DNA of 64,000 nt from Ornithinibacillus bavariensis (GTDB lineage: Bacteria > Bacillota > Bacilli > Bacillales > Amphibacillaceae). Shown piece by piece: positions 8,135-17,238 of this stretch. Position 1 is the first letter of the stretch; the number at the start of each line of letters is the position of its first letter. The position numbers were made by a program, and so were the translations under genes. Location of the stretch: the NCBI RefSeq assembly GCF_018333235.1, contig NZ_BORP01000001.1:558001-622000 (forward strand), in the 5' to 3' direction. The notes beneath the pieces are model-generated. The model did not search any database. It saw nothing but the letters and a program-made list of their open reading frames with translations, and was not told where the DNA came from.

Positions 8135-8150
8135 CAGGAAATATTTCCTG
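8135..8150. promoter_or_regulatory. Perfect 16-bp palindrome, candidate operator
   Basis: CAGGAAATATTTCCTG is identical to its reverse complement. It lies between the divergent NprR-like regulator (start 8017) and the S13 peptidase (start 8249). Half-site-like GGAAATATT recurs at 8094-8102. Position and symmetry fit a dimeric regulator site; which protein binds is unknown. Confidence 0.5.
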
Positions 8151-8248
8151 GTGTTTCCTCGAGATGGTGTTTTTATTTCAATTCACGTCCACTAAATTTC
8201 TTAATAAACTATAGTTTTTGAAAAAAATTTAATAAGGAGCTGTGAAAA

Positions 8249-9643
8249 ATGAGAGAAGTTTGGAGAAAATTAGAGGAGGCATTTCAAGCAGAGCCAAAGC
8301 TAAAAGGGGCATTAACGGGAATAAGCATACGCAGTAGTCAGACAGGAGAATTACTATATGAGCACCTCGGAGATATTCGTTTACATCCTGCGTCCAATAT
8401 GAAAATATTTACTTGTGCGGTTGGGTTGGCTGTCTTGGGAGAGGATTATAGGTTTAAAACAGAGCTTTGGACGGATGGTGAAGTAAGCAATGGGAGACTT
8501 TTTGGTAATGTTTACTTAAGAGGAATGGGAGACCCAACCTTATTACAGAGTGATATCGATTTTTTTGGGGAATGTCTCGCTGAGCAGGGGATATGTCACA
8601 TTGAAGGCAACATTATTGGGGATGATTCATGGTATGATGATGTACGGCTATCACAAGATTTAAATTGGAATGATGAACATTTTTATTATGGATCACAGGT
8701 CTCAGCGCTAACAGTGTCTCCAAACGAAGATTATGATTCAGGCACAGTTAAGCTTACAATAACTCCAAAAACAACCGCTGGAGAAAAACCTAGTATCTCT
8801 TTAACTCCAGAAACTGAATACATAAAAATAATTAATCGTGCAGTCACGATAGCGGCATCAACTATGGAAGAACATGAAATAACAGTAATACGTGGGCATG
8901 GCAATAATATCGTTACAGTCAGTGGTACTATCCCAATTCAATCCGAACCGATAGATGAATGGGTAACGGTATGGGAACCTACTAACTATGTGTTAGAGTT
9001 ATTTGGGAATGCCTTAAAGCGACTTAATATTAGCTGGTCAGGAGAGCTAATGGTAGGTAATACACAAGAAACCGCAACACTTCTTCACACGCGGTTATCC
9101 ATACCTCTAAAAGAATTGTCTATTCCTTTTATGAAGCTTAGTAATAATGGGCATGGAGAGATCATTGTAAAAGAGTTGGGAAGAGTTGTGAATGGAGAAG
9201 GAAGTTGGGACAGTGGTCTTGAGGTCTTGAATACTAATTTACAAAAATATGGTGTTGATACATCCAGTATGGTCATTCGTGATGGATCAGGAATTTCTCA
9301 TGTGACGTTAATCCCTCCAAATGAGATTTCGAAGTTCCTATTTCGTATACAAAATGAAAAATGGTTTTCTCATTTTTATCGTTCTCTTCCTGTTGCTGGT
9401 GCTAAGAAAAGAATGGTCGGTGGTACTTTACGAGAGCGAATGGAAGGATTACAAGTATATGCAAAGACAGGTACCATTATGGGCGTTAGTACACTTTCTG
9501 GCTATCTTATAATAGATGAAGAGGAAACATTAATCTTTTCAATAATGCTAAACAATCTATTAGATGAAGAAGATGGTCCAGACATTATTGATAGATTACT
9601 TGAGATTATTGTTGAAGAAAAAAGCAAAACAATCCTTTCTTGA
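8249..9643 (+). CDS. D-alanyl-D-alanine carboxypeptidase, peptidase family S13 (PBP4/DacC-like), no signal peptide
   Basis: A 464-residue penicillin-binding-protein fold. The three active-site motifs are present: SxxK as SNMK (about residue 50), SxN as SNN in MKLSNNGHGE (about residue 292) and KTG in YAKTGT (about residue 408). A long insert between the first two motifs is typical of the S13 family, which trims D-Ala from peptidoglycan stem peptides. Unlike DacC of B. subtilis, the N-terminus (MREVWRKLEEAFQ) is hydrophilic and has no export signal, and no better start is seen upstream, so it may be cytosolic or exported in another way. The SD AAGGAG is good. It is divergent from the NprR-like regulator and ends in a terminator. 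Confidence 0.85.
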   Translation: MREVWRKLEEAFQAEPKLKGALTGISIRSSQTGELLYEHLGDIRLHPASNMKIFTCAVGLAVLGEDYRFKTELWTDGEVSNGRLFGNVYLRGMGDPTLLQSDIDFFGECLAEQGICHIEGNIIGDDSWYDDVRLSQDLNWNDEHFYYGSQVSALTVSPNEDYDSGTVKLTITPKTTAGEKPSISLTPETEYIKIINRAVTIAASTMEEHEITVIRGHGNNIVTVSGTIPIQSEPIDEWVTVWEPTNYVLELFGNALKRLNISWSGELMVGNTQETATLLHTRLSIPLKELSIPFMKLSNNGHGEIIVKELGRVVNGEGSWDSGLEVLNTNLQKYGVDTSSMVIRDGSGISHVTLIPPNEISKFLFRIQNEKWFSHFYRSLPVAGAKKRMVGGTLRERMEGLQVYAKTGTIMGVSTLSGYLIIDEEETLIFSIMLNNLLDEEDGPDIIDRLLEIIVEEKSKTILS

Positions 9644-9660
9644 TTGTTTTGCTTTTTTCT
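9621..9660. terminator. Bidirectional terminator between the S13 peptidase and SRPBCC genes
   Basis: AAGCAAAACAATC pairs perfectly with GATTGTTTTGCTT, with a 7-base loop and T-runs on the plus strand; the A-run on the other side also serves the opposing gene. Confidence 0.8.
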
Positions 9661-10137
9661 TTAGGAAAGCTTACTTAAGGCATCACTATATTTCTCAAAC
9701 CAAAATTCCCAGATTTTCATTCGGTCTTCAATCTCTTGATGATTGAGAATAGAAGTAATGACATCTAAACAGACATGCCAACCTGCCAAATCCTTTGGTG
9801 TGTGAGGAGTGAGCTTATTTATGGTCTCCTTTAAGAGTAGTTGACATGTCATATCCACTTCCTTTAATTCGAAACGTACAAGATCATCTCCCCAAGTAAA
9901 TTCTAATACAGTATGGTCGATATAATCTGTGATAGTCATTTTTTCGAAAGTGCCATTTCCCAAATTAAAGCTGAAGTATCCGCCTTTTTCAAGATCTACT
10001 ACTCGCAGTTCATCAAACCATAGTGCTAATTTTTCATTTGTTGTAAGCATAGCCCATACGTCCTCTAAAGGGGAATTGATATGTCTATGAAAGGTAGCTA
10101 TATGGTGATTGGATTGTTTTTCAATTTTTGCAAGCAC
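9661..10137 (-). CDS. SRPBCC/AHSA1-domain protein
   Basis: A 158-residue protein of the START/Bet v1-like (SRPBCC) superfamily. It begins with the recognisable AHSA1-type opening (ATFHRHINSPLEDVWAMLTTNEKLALWF), continues with alternating strands (GGYFSFNLG, LEFTWGDDLVRFEL) and ends with a long helix around GWHVCLDVITSIL. Such proteins carry a hydrophobic ligand pocket, but the ligand is usually unknown. The start is a GTG with GGTGG 5 bases upstream. It is a single gene whose stop abuts the terminator shared with the S13 peptidase. No physiological role can be assigned. Confidence 0.75.
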   Translation of the reverse strand: MLAKIEKQSNHHIATFHRHINSPLEDVWAMLTTNEKLALWFDELRVVDLEKGGYFSFNLGNGTFEKMTITDYIDHTVLEFTWGDDLVRFELKEVDMTCQLLLKETINKLTPHTPKDLAGWHVCLDVITSILNHQEIEDRMKIWEFWFEKYSDALSKLS

Positions 10138-10298
10138 ATTTCCACCATCCTTTTCTGGAATTCTTATCCTTGATTTAGTCTGTAAGAATAAACTATTTAT
10201 AGTATAATAGATGCACCCACGTTTTACGAACCTCTTATAAAATCTGTGTTAATGTACCTCTTACAATTTTCAAACGCAAAGAAAGTAGGTGTTCCCCC

Positions 10299-12455
10299 TT
10301 GAAGTTAATACTAGCGGAAAAACCATCCGTAGCGAAGAATATTGCGGATGCACTTGGGATTAGAACGAAGAAAGACGGGTATTTTGAAGGGAATGGTTAC
10401 CTTATATCCTGGGCTTTCGGACATTTATTACAGCTATATGATGCAAAAGACTATGATAGTAAGATGGCTAGCTGGAAAATGGATAATTTTCCTTTTATAC
10501 CGGAGAAGTTTGAGTATAAAGTGAAAAGTAGTCCGAGAAATAAACAATGGGCAGATCAAGGAGCAAAGAAACAATTACAAATTATTCATTCACTAATGAA
10601 GCGGGTGGATGTAGAAAGTATCATTTCTGCTTGTGACTACGATCGAGAAGGGCAGTTAATTGGCGATAGTATTATTTATCGGGCCAAACCGAATAAACCA
10701 ATTTATAGGCTATTATTAAATGAATGGACAAAGGACGAGGTGCTTCGTGGTTTAGCTATGCTTAGACCTAACGAAGAATTACGACCACTTCAGGATGCTG
10801 GTGTTAGTAGACAATGGGCTGATTGGGTAATAGGTATCAATTTAACCTCTGTTGCAACGTTGAAGTATCAAAAAGGAAAAGGAAAAGCACTAAATATAGG
10901 CCGTGTGTTACTGCCTACATTAAAAATTATCTATGATCGAGATAAAGAAATAGAGGATTTTGTACCAGAGGATTATTTTAAGCTGACGGCAATTTTTCAG
11001 GCCAAGAATGGTAAATACGAAGGTACATATGTTGTGAACAAAGAGGAAAAATTTAAACAGAAAGAAGTATTAGAAAAGGTACTAGAATCAATTCAAGAAA
11101 AGCAAGGGGAAATTATTGAAAAGAAAATTGAAACTAAAAAAGAATTTCCTCCATTTTTATTTAACTTATCTAATCTACAAGGGCATATTACTAGTAAATA
11201 TAAGGGATGGACATCAGATAAGGTTCTGAAGGTTGCACAGTCTTTATATGAGAAAAAATATATTACTTATCCACGTACATCTAGTACAGCACTTGAAGAA
11301 AGTTTAGTAGGGAAGACAGCAAAGGTTTTGTCAACATTAAAAGAGGATTTACCATATCAAGATGAAGTAAAGTTTATGAAAACTAAGCGTGTCTTTAATA
11401 ATGCTAAGGTAGAAAGCCATAGTGCAATTATTCCTACCTATGTAAAGCCGAAGCGTTTAACAGCAGATGAACAAATAGTTTATAATGCCATTAAAAATCG
11501 GTTCGTTATGCAGTTTATGCCGATTGCAGAATATGAGGAAACTAGATTAACTACTAAAATCTTGGATGTGGATTTACTAGGTGTGTTTGAATCAAAGGGT
11601 AGAGTGCAGCTAGTTGAAGGCTGGAAAAAGGTCGAAAGTGTTGCTTCAAAAGACAAGTTATTACCAAGAATAGAAGAAAATGAAATTGTTCAGCTGGTCG
11701 ATTCTGAGGTGACAAAACATATAACGAAGCCACCAAAAGCACATACAGAGAAAACCTTGCTTCGTGTCATGGAGACTTGTGGAAAGAGTTTTAAAGAGGA
11801 AGATAACGAAGAAATGGTTGGCAGTATATTAACGGGTTTTAGTATTGGTACTCCAGCAACACGGGCAGAGACCATCAAGAAACTAAAGGATGTAGGCTAT
11901 ATAGCCGCACAAGGTAAAAATTTGACATGTACGGATTTAGGGAAGAAGCTCGTTGAAACTTTTCCGGTAAAATCCCTATTTGACTTAGAATTTACTGGTA
12001 GATTGGAAAAGACTTTGTCAGATATACAAAAAGGAACGGTTAATAAGCAACGATTTTTAAACATTATTTTTGATTTTACTAAGGAGTCAGTAGCAACGAT
12101 TAAAAAAGACCAAGAAATTACGATACATGAAGTAACAGGAACTCATGCTAAAGCTAGGTATGAAGTTCTTGGCACTTGCCCGAATTGCGGTGGTAATATT
12201 GTAGAAGGACCTAAGGGGTTTGGCTGTAGCAATTGGAAAAAGGGCTGTAAATTTGCAATATGGAAAAATGATAAATACTTAGGAGCGTTAAAAAAGAAGC
12301 CGACGAAGACAATGGTGAAGAGCCTTCTGCAAAATAAAAAAGCATTGGTAAAGGGGCTAACTAGTAAGCAAGGTAAAAAGTTTAATGCTTATCTAAGCTA
12401 CGAGAAAAACGTTAATAATGACTATTATTCATGGAAGATGGAATTTGAAAAATAA
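10299..12455 (+). CDS. topB: DNA topoisomerase III
   Basis: A 718-residue type IA topoisomerase, close to the usual size of Firmicute TopB. The N-terminal Toprim domain shows the opening LILAEKPSVAKNIA and the acidic triad in CDYDREGQLIGD. The catalytic tyrosine is Tyr324 in YITYPRTSS. A zinc-ribbon with CPNCGG and a second Cys pair (CSNWKKGC) lies near residue 625, followed by a basic tail. TopB relaxes negative supercoils and helps to decatenate replication or recombination intermediates. The start is a TTG with AGTAGGTG about 8 bases upstream. Single-gene unit with a strong shared terminator. Confidence 0.95.
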   Translation: MKLILAEKPSVAKNIADALGIRTKKDGYFEGNGYLISWAFGHLLQLYDAKDYDSKMASWKMDNFPFIPEKFEYKVKSSPRNKQWADQGAKKQLQIIHSLMKRVDVESIISACDYDREGQLIGDSIIYRAKPNKPIYRLLLNEWTKDEVLRGLAMLRPNEELRPLQDAGVSRQWADWVIGINLTSVATLKYQKGKGKALNIGRVLLPTLKIIYDRDKEIEDFVPEDYFKLTAIFQAKNGKYEGTYVVNKEEKFKQKEVLEKVLESIQEKQGEIIEKKIETKKEFPPFLFNLSNLQGHITSKYKGWTSDKVLKVAQSLYEKKYITYPRTSSTALEESLVGKTAKVLSTLKEDLPYQDEVKFMKTKRVFNNAKVESHSAIIPTYVKPKRLTADEQIVYNAIKNRFVMQFMPIAEYEETRLTTKILDVDLLGVFESKGRVQLVEGWKKVESVASKDKLLPRIEENEIVQLVDSEVTKHITKPPKAHTEKTLLRVMETCGKSFKEEDNEEMVGSILTGFSIGTPATRAETIKKLKDVGYIAAQGKNLTCTDLGKKLVETFPVKSLFDLEFTGRLEKTLSDIQKGTVNKQRFLNIIFDFTKESVATIKKDQEITIHEVTGTHAKARYEVLGTCPNCGGNIVEGPKGFGCSNWKKGCKFAIWKNDKYLGALKKKPTKTMVKSLLQNKKALVKGLTSKQGKKFNAYLSYEKNVNNDYYSWKMEFEK

Positions 12456-12494
12456 GAAATGAGAGGGATTCCTCCCTCTCATTTCTTATTTTTC
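12453..12494. terminator. Bidirectional terminator between topB and pyrP
   Basis: A 15-bp or longer perfect stem (AAGAAATGAGAGGGA and its complement) with a TTCC loop, A-run on one side and T-run on the other. It overlaps the 3' ends of the two convergent genes. Confidence 0.85.
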
Positions 12495-13760
12495 GTTTGA
12501 TAGTTTTACAATATCAAATAGCTTAAACAGTAAGCTTAGTGAAATCCCTACAACAGTTGCAAGTCCCATTCCGGATAGCCCAACTTTTCCAATATGAATG
12601 GTTGCTCCACTAATACCAATAACAAGGATTACACAGGTTAGTATTAGGTTTTGTGATTTACTATAATCAACCTTTGCTTCTACTAGCATTCGAATACCAC
12701 TTGCTGCAATTATTCCGAATAATAGTAAGGATATCCCTCCAAGTACTGCTGTGGGAATAGATGATATAAGTGCAGCTAATTTTCCAATAAACGATAGTAA
12801 AATAGAGAAAACAGCTGCTCCACCGATAACCCATGTTGAATAAACTCTTGTTATTGCTAATACACCGATATTCTCACCGTAGGTAGTGTTTGGTGTTGAA
12901 CCGATAAAGCTGGAAATGATAGTAGAAATACCATTACCTAGAAAAGAACGGTGTAGACCAGGTTTTTTTGCCAAGTCTTTTTTAACGATATTCGATGTAA
13001 CAAATAGATGTCCAATATGCTCTGGGATTAGTACTAGTGCAGCAGGAATAATGATTAGGATTGCAGACCAGTTAAATTTCATTTGGTGGAATTCTGGCAC
13101 CTTAATCCACGCTGCATCCTTAACAGCTGATAAATCCACTAATCCAAAGAAATAAGCAATAATATAACCGGCAATAAATCCAATTAGAATTGGAATAATT
13201 TTAAAGAATCCGCGGAAGGTGACCCATCCTATAACTGTAATACCTAATGTTAATAAAGATACGGTGACAGTAGTAGGATCCATTGTCCAATTTGGATCTC
13301 CTGCAGTACTAGCAATTAAGCCTGCTTGACCTGCAGCTACTGGAACAAGCTCTAAACCGATAACCGCAACAATTGCGCCCATCGCCGCTGGTGGAAACAA
13401 AACATCAATCCAACTAGTGCCAGCAAATTTAACAATTAATCCTACGAGCGAAAGAATAATACCTACTGCTAAGAATCCACCTAAAGCATAGCCATATCCA
13501 TATTGAGAGATAACAATTGTTGTTGGTGCAATTAGAGCGAAACTTGATCCTAAGTATGCAGGAATTTGTCCTTTCGTAATCATAATGTAAAGAAGTGTTC
13601 CAACACCATTCATTAGTAGAATAGTAGAAGGATTAATTCCGAAAATAATAGGTACTAAAACGTTTGAACCAAACATTGCGAATAAGTGCTGAAAGCTTAA
13701 AGGTAAACTTTGAAAAAATGGTAAACGTTGGTCTACTTGAATCTCATCATATTTTGCCAT
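12486..13760 (-). CDS. pyrP: Uracil permease (NCS2 family)
   Basis: A 424-residue membrane protein with about 12-14 hydrophobic segments. It opens with LPLSFQHLFAMFGSNVLVPIIFG, the typical start of uracil/xanthine (NCS2) permeases, and contains the family's conserved acidic positions in GLELVPVAAGQAG and PEHIGHL, plus the NTTYGENIGVLAIT stretch of the substrate site. It imports uracil by proton symport. A PyrR-type attenuator upstream of the gene strongly supports uracil rather than xanthine as substrate, and shows repression when pyrimidines are plentiful. The ribosome site AAAGGGAGAG is good. It is monocistronic here, apart from the pyr biosynthetic operon it usually accompanies. Confidence 0.93.
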   Translation of the reverse strand: MAKYDEIQVDQRLPFFQSLPLSFQHLFAMFGSNVLVPIIFGINPSTILLMNGVGTLLYIMITKGQIPAYLGSSFALIAPTTIVISQYGYGYALGGFLAVGIILSLVGLIVKFAGTSWIDVLFPPAAMGAIVAVIGLELVPVAAGQAGLIASTAGDPNWTMDPTTVTVSLLTLGITVIGWVTFRGFFKIIPILIGFIAGYIIAYFFGLVDLSAVKDAAWIKVPEFHQMKFNWSAILIIIPAALVLIPEHIGHLFVTSNIVKKDLAKKPGLHRSFLGNGISTIISSFIGSTPNTTYGENIGVLAITRVYSTWVIGGAAVFSILLSFIGKLAALISSIPTAVLGGISLLLFGIIAASGIRMLVEAKVDYSKSQNLILTCVILVIGISGATIHIGKVGLSGMGLATVVGISLSLLFKLFDIVKLSNEK

Positions 13761-13814
13761 GTAATTCTCTCCCTTTGTAGATTGTTCACCAGTTACCAGG
13801 TGAGAGATAATTAG

Positions 13815-13940
13815 AAAAGCACCTTGCCTACAATAGGCAAGGTGCTCATTCGCATGAAAAACACAAAAATGGATATTCCATTTCTGTTAATAAGACAGCC
13901 GAGCTGTCTATTACACCTTGCCAGTCTCACAGGACTGAAT
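13815..13940 (-). promoter_or_regulatory. PyrR-dependent transcription attenuator of pyrP
   Basis: On the minus strand, CAGTCCTGTGAGACTG (complement of 13922-13937) matches the conserved PyrR binding loop. Downstream comes AAGGTGTAATAGACAGC, which can pair as antiterminator, and then a perfect terminator stem GCACCTTGCCTA/TAGGCAAGGTGC with a TTTTCT tail (complement of 13815-13846). UMP-loaded PyrR would hold the first hairpin and so favour termination. Confidence 0.88.
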
Positions 13941-14048
13941 TAAAGGTAACCGTATGAACTTAACTAGATAATACACAATGAAGTACAACCATGTCAATCT
14001 ATTTTTTTACTTATGTATATTTAACTAGACAAAAGAAAAAATAAACCC

Positions 14049-15305
14049 ATGAGATACCCTACATATTTTCTAATAGTGATGCTGTATTTTTTGATTCCAA
14101 CTGTGACAAGTGCTGAAGATATGGTAATGGTAAAGCTTGTCAATTATGTGGGAAATACGAATGAATTATCGGTTAAAGTCGAAGGGGATTTTTTTAGTTT
14201 GGATCCGACGTTTAAGGTAGAGGAGGGAGTAAACTACACGCTACAGCTAGAAAAAGGTAGCATGTATATCATGCAGAAAGGAGAGAAAAAGCAACAACTA
14301 CATGGTGGTTTGATTTTAGTCCCGGAAACCTATAATCAAAACCATATTATATATATCAATGATCGACCATATTTAGGAGCAATGGAATTTGTGTTAGAAG
14401 GTGAAGACGTTATTCGTCCTATCAATCAATTGCCCTTAGAGGACTACTTAAAGGGGGTTGTTCCATTTGAGGTTTATTCGTCATGGGGATTAGAAACGTT
14501 AAAGGCACAAACATTAGCCGCTAGAACCTATGCTGTATCGAAAATGGGTCAAGTAATTGATGATACGGTTAGCTATCAAGTATATGGTGGTTACCAGTGG
14601 GATGAAAAAACAACAAATGCTGTCCAGGAAACTAGTGGGGAGGTTATTACCTACTGTGACCAATTGATTGAAACATTCTACTCAGCCAGTAATGGTGGTA
14701 TAACAGAAAATAATGCGAACGTATGGGGCGGCCAAGCGATGAAATATTTTCCTATTAAAGAGGATCCTTATGATCCAGTTAATCCTTGGAAATATTCCCT
14801 TCATCAAACACAAATAGATGTTAATACTATTGACTTTGATCAACCGAATTGGTGGGATGAGCTCGAAGAGAAGGATATAAAGATAGCTAATTCGATAAAA
14901 AACTGGCTAAACCGCAATGGATATCCAGGTGATATTAAGCTCCTTTCAATTCCGCAATTTGAATTAACAGGTGATAAATTTGCATCTAGTAGAAGTATAA
15001 GTGGTTCGATAACGATTACATTTATGCGACGAATAGTTGCAGGAATTATTTTGTTTGAACAGGTCCAATTGGAAGATGTAAATTTAAATCGTATTCGGCC
15101 AATGATAGGTGGGACGCTATTTAAGAGCTATTTAATCGATTCTCTACAAGATAAGAACGGAAGGTATACGATGAATGGGAGAGGTTATGGTCATGGAGTT
15201 GGAATGAGTCAGTGGGGGGCACACTATATGGGGGAAAACGGTAAAAATTACAGGGAAATCATCGATTTTTACTACCCTGGAACAACAATAAAGGAATTCC
15301 AATGA
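14049..15305 (+). CDS. SpoIID/LytB-domain protein, secreted
   Basis: A 418-residue protein with a cleavable-looking signal peptide (hydrophobic residues 5-20, ending VTSAED). The central and C-terminal parts carry SpoIID/LytB family marks: LPLEDYLKGVVPFEV, LKAQTLAARTYAVSK, the YSASNGGITE stretch and the end motif GRGYGHGVGMSQWGAHYMG. SpoIID is a lytic transglycosylase that acts on denuded glycan strands during engulfment; LytB-type relatives boost cell-wall amidases. This protein is not in a spoIID context and has its own N-terminal domain of about 120 residues, so the amidase-enhancer type is more likely. No clear ribosome site precedes the ATG, which is unusual for this region. Confidence 0.82.
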   Translation: MRYPTYFLIVMLYFLIPTVTSAEDMVMVKLVNYVGNTNELSVKVEGDFFSLDPTFKVEEGVNYTLQLEKGSMYIMQKGEKKQQLHGGLILVPETYNQNHIIYINDRPYLGAMEFVLEGEDVIRPINQLPLEDYLKGVVPFEVYSSWGLETLKAQTLAARTYAVSKMGQVIDDTVSYQVYGGYQWDEKTTNAVQETSGEVITYCDQLIETFYSASNGGITENNANVWGGQAMKYFPIKEDPYDPVNPWKYSLHQTQIDVNTIDFDQPNWWDELEEKDIKIANSIKNWLNRNGYPGDIKLLSIPQFELTGDKFASSRSISGSITITFMRRIVAGIILFEQVQLEDVNLNRIRPMIGGTLFKSYLIDSLQDKNGRYTMNGRGYGHGVGMSQWGAHYMGENGKNYREIIDFYYPGTTIKEFQ

Positions 15306-15316
15306 AAATAGTATAA

Positions 15317-15338
15317 ACAGAGGAGAATGCTCCTCTGT
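15317..15338. terminator. Hairpin between convergent genes
   Basis: ACAGAGGAG pairs with CTCCTCTGT around a 4-base loop. A T-rich tail exists only on the minus strand and is imperfect, so it more likely ends the YpbF-like gene than the SpoIID-like gene. Confidence 0.5.
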
Positions 15339-15399
15339 AAATGAAGATTTTGCTGTTGAACAAAAGTCATTATCTGTACCTTATGAAGATAGATGATGA

Positions 15400-15843
15400 T
15401 TATTTATTTTTAACATATAAATTGATGTTATATTCCCCTTTCATCATTTTCTTGATGATCGGTACCTTGTCTTGCAGATTCATATCCTTTGAGTCATTTA
15501 AATAATCGATTGCTTCAGCACGGACTTTATTTAATTTATCCTTTTCTTTCTTCAGCTTTTTTTGATAATAATGAAAATAGGAAAAGGTTAATGCGATGAT
15601 ACTAAAAATAAAAAGATACAATGGATTTAGTAAGATGCTAGCAAATGTTGAAAATGGATCTAACATCGTATGTAAATCGTTCATATTAAGATATACAAAT
15701 AATCCTAAAAGAAGTAATAATGTCACAATTAGATACATGTCTCTTAGTCTCTCATACTTATCCTTTTTATTTTTCCTCTTAATAACAGCGTTTAAGATGT
15801 TTTCTGTTTCAGAAGATAAATTTTTAATATCTCTTAGTGGCAT
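15400..15843 (-). CDS. YpbF-like membrane protein (DUF2663 type)
   Basis: A 147-residue protein with a charged N-terminal helix, two membrane segments (LIVTLLLLLGLFVYL and LYLFIFSIIALTFSYF) joined by a short loop, and a charged C-terminal coiled stretch. The length and layout match B. subtilis YpbF, a DUF2663 protein of unknown function; the name is from memory and tentative. The ATG at 15843 follows GGGAGGAATGTAAA; a longer frame to 15861 would start upstream of this site. Monocistronic. Confidence 0.65.
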   Translation of the reverse strand: MPLRDIKNLSSETENILNAVIKRKNKKDKYERLRDMYLIVTLLLLLGLFVYLNMNDLHTMLDPFSTFASILLNPLYLFIFSIIALTFSYFHYYQKKLKKEKDKLNKVRAEAIDYLNDSKDMNLQDKVPIIKKMMKGEYNINLYVKNK

Positions 15844-16001
15844 TTTACATTCCTCCCTCATTCATGTTTATGCTTGTTCATCTGTTATTAAGCCTGTATT
15901 TTCATGAAATGCCTGACTAGATATCGGATAAAAATGAGTAGGTTAAGCATACTACTAGATAGTAACTCATTAATGAAAAGATAAAATAAAGGGTGGATAA
16001 T

Positions 16002-17213
16002 ATGAATACAACACCTCGTATTGTCGTACTAGGTGCAGGCTATGCAGGGATGATGACAACTAAAAAGCTAATGAAATATCTTTCACCAGAAGAAGCTGAG
16101 ATTGTGCTAGTCAATAAACATAATTATCACTATCAAACGACTTGGCTACATGAAGTAGCAGCAGGAACTATTAATCAAAACCAGGTACGTATTATGATCC
16201 GCGATATTATAAGTCCAAATCGGGTTCGATTGATTTATGATACCGTAGAGGAAATCGTTACCGATGAAAAAATAGTAAAGCTGGAAAACAGTGAAATACC
16301 TTATGATTATTTGGTGATTTCTTTAGGATTTGAAACGAATACCTTTGGAATAAAAGGAATGGATGAGCACGCTTTTTTTATTGAGAGTTTTGATCAATGC
16401 CAATTGATACGAGAACATATCGAATATCAATTCGCCAACTATAAGAACCATCCGGAGGCTGATGAATCTAGCTTAACGATACTAGTTGGAGGGGGTGGCT
16501 TTACTGGGATTGAATTTATTGGTGAGCTTGTCGAAAGAATACCGAACTTATGCAGAAAATATGATATTGAACGTAAAAAAGCGAAAATAATTAATGTGGA
16601 AGCCGCTCCTTCTATTTTACCGAGTTTTGATCCGGATTTGGTCCAATACGCGAAAAAATCATTACAAGATCGTGGAGCAGAAATCATGGAGGGTACTAGA
16701 ATCCAAGAGTGTACGGAAGAAGGATTTATTGTTGGCGATAATAATGAGCTTATCAAGGCAGGTACAATTGTTTGGACTGGTGGTGTGACAGGGAACTCAG
16801 TTTTAGGTAAGTCTGGCTTTGAACTAACTAAAGGAAAAGTGACAGTAAATGGAGACTTGCGTGCGCCTGGCTATGAGAATGTCTTCATTCTTGGTGATTG
16901 TGCATGGGTTATGAACAAAGAGGATAATCGCCCATACCCGCCTACAGCACAGGCTGCTATGCAACATGCTATAACATGTGCGAAAAACATCAGAGCACTT
17001 CTTCATAATGGTACACTAGAGGAATTTACATTTCATGATAAAGGTACAGTTGCTAGTTTGGGTGTTACAGATGGAATGGGTACAGTTTTTAATGGGAAAA
17101 AACTATATGGAAAGACAGCTGCAGCAATGAAGAAGGTTGTGGATGATCGTTATTTATTTTTACTAGGCGGCCCACATCTCCTCTTGAAAAAAGGAAAGAT
17201 TCGACCATTTTAA
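16002..17213 (+). CDS. Type II NADH dehydrogenase-like flavoprotein (YumB/Ndh family)
   Basis: A 403-residue two-dinucleotide-binding-domain flavoprotein. The FAD-binding GxGxxG is in VVLGAGYAGM at the start, the NADH-binding one in LVGGGGFTGIEF (about residue 165), and the second FAD motif in NVFILGDCAW (about residue 290). NDH-2 enzymes pass electrons from NADH to menaquinone at the membrane surface without pumping protons. The C-terminus has hydrophobic and basic stretches suited to membrane contact. The ATG at 16002 follows AAAGGGTGG by 6 bases; the GTG nine bases upstream overlaps that site. A small membrane-peptide gene follows closely and may be co-transcribed. Which of the Bacillus paralogues (YumB, YutJ) it matches best is not certain. 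Confidence 0.85.
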   Translation: MNTTPRIVVLGAGYAGMMTTKKLMKYLSPEEAEIVLVNKHNYHYQTTWLHEVAAGTINQNQVRIMIRDIISPNRVRLIYDTVEEIVTDEKIVKLENSEIPYDYLVISLGFETNTFGIKGMDEHAFFIESFDQCQLIREHIEYQFANYKNHPEADESSLTILVGGGGFTGIEFIGELVERIPNLCRKYDIERKKAKIINVEAAPSILPSFDPDLVQYAKKSLQDRGAEIMEGTRIQECTEEGFIVGDNNELIKAGTIVWTGGVTGNSVLGKSGFELTKGKVTVNGDLRAPGYENVFILGDCAWVMNKEDNRPYPPTAQAAMQHAITCAKNIRALLHNGTLEEFTFHDKGTVASLGVTDGMGTVFNGKKLYGKTAAAMKKVVDDRYLFLLGGPHLLLKKGKIRPF

Positions 17214-17238
17214 ACGATGTAAAAGGGGTGTACTAATT

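Noticed and set aside
16439-16756. 105-residue minus-strand frame within the NDH-2 gene
   Set aside because: Shadow of the flavoprotein frame, with no ribosome site or recognisable domain.
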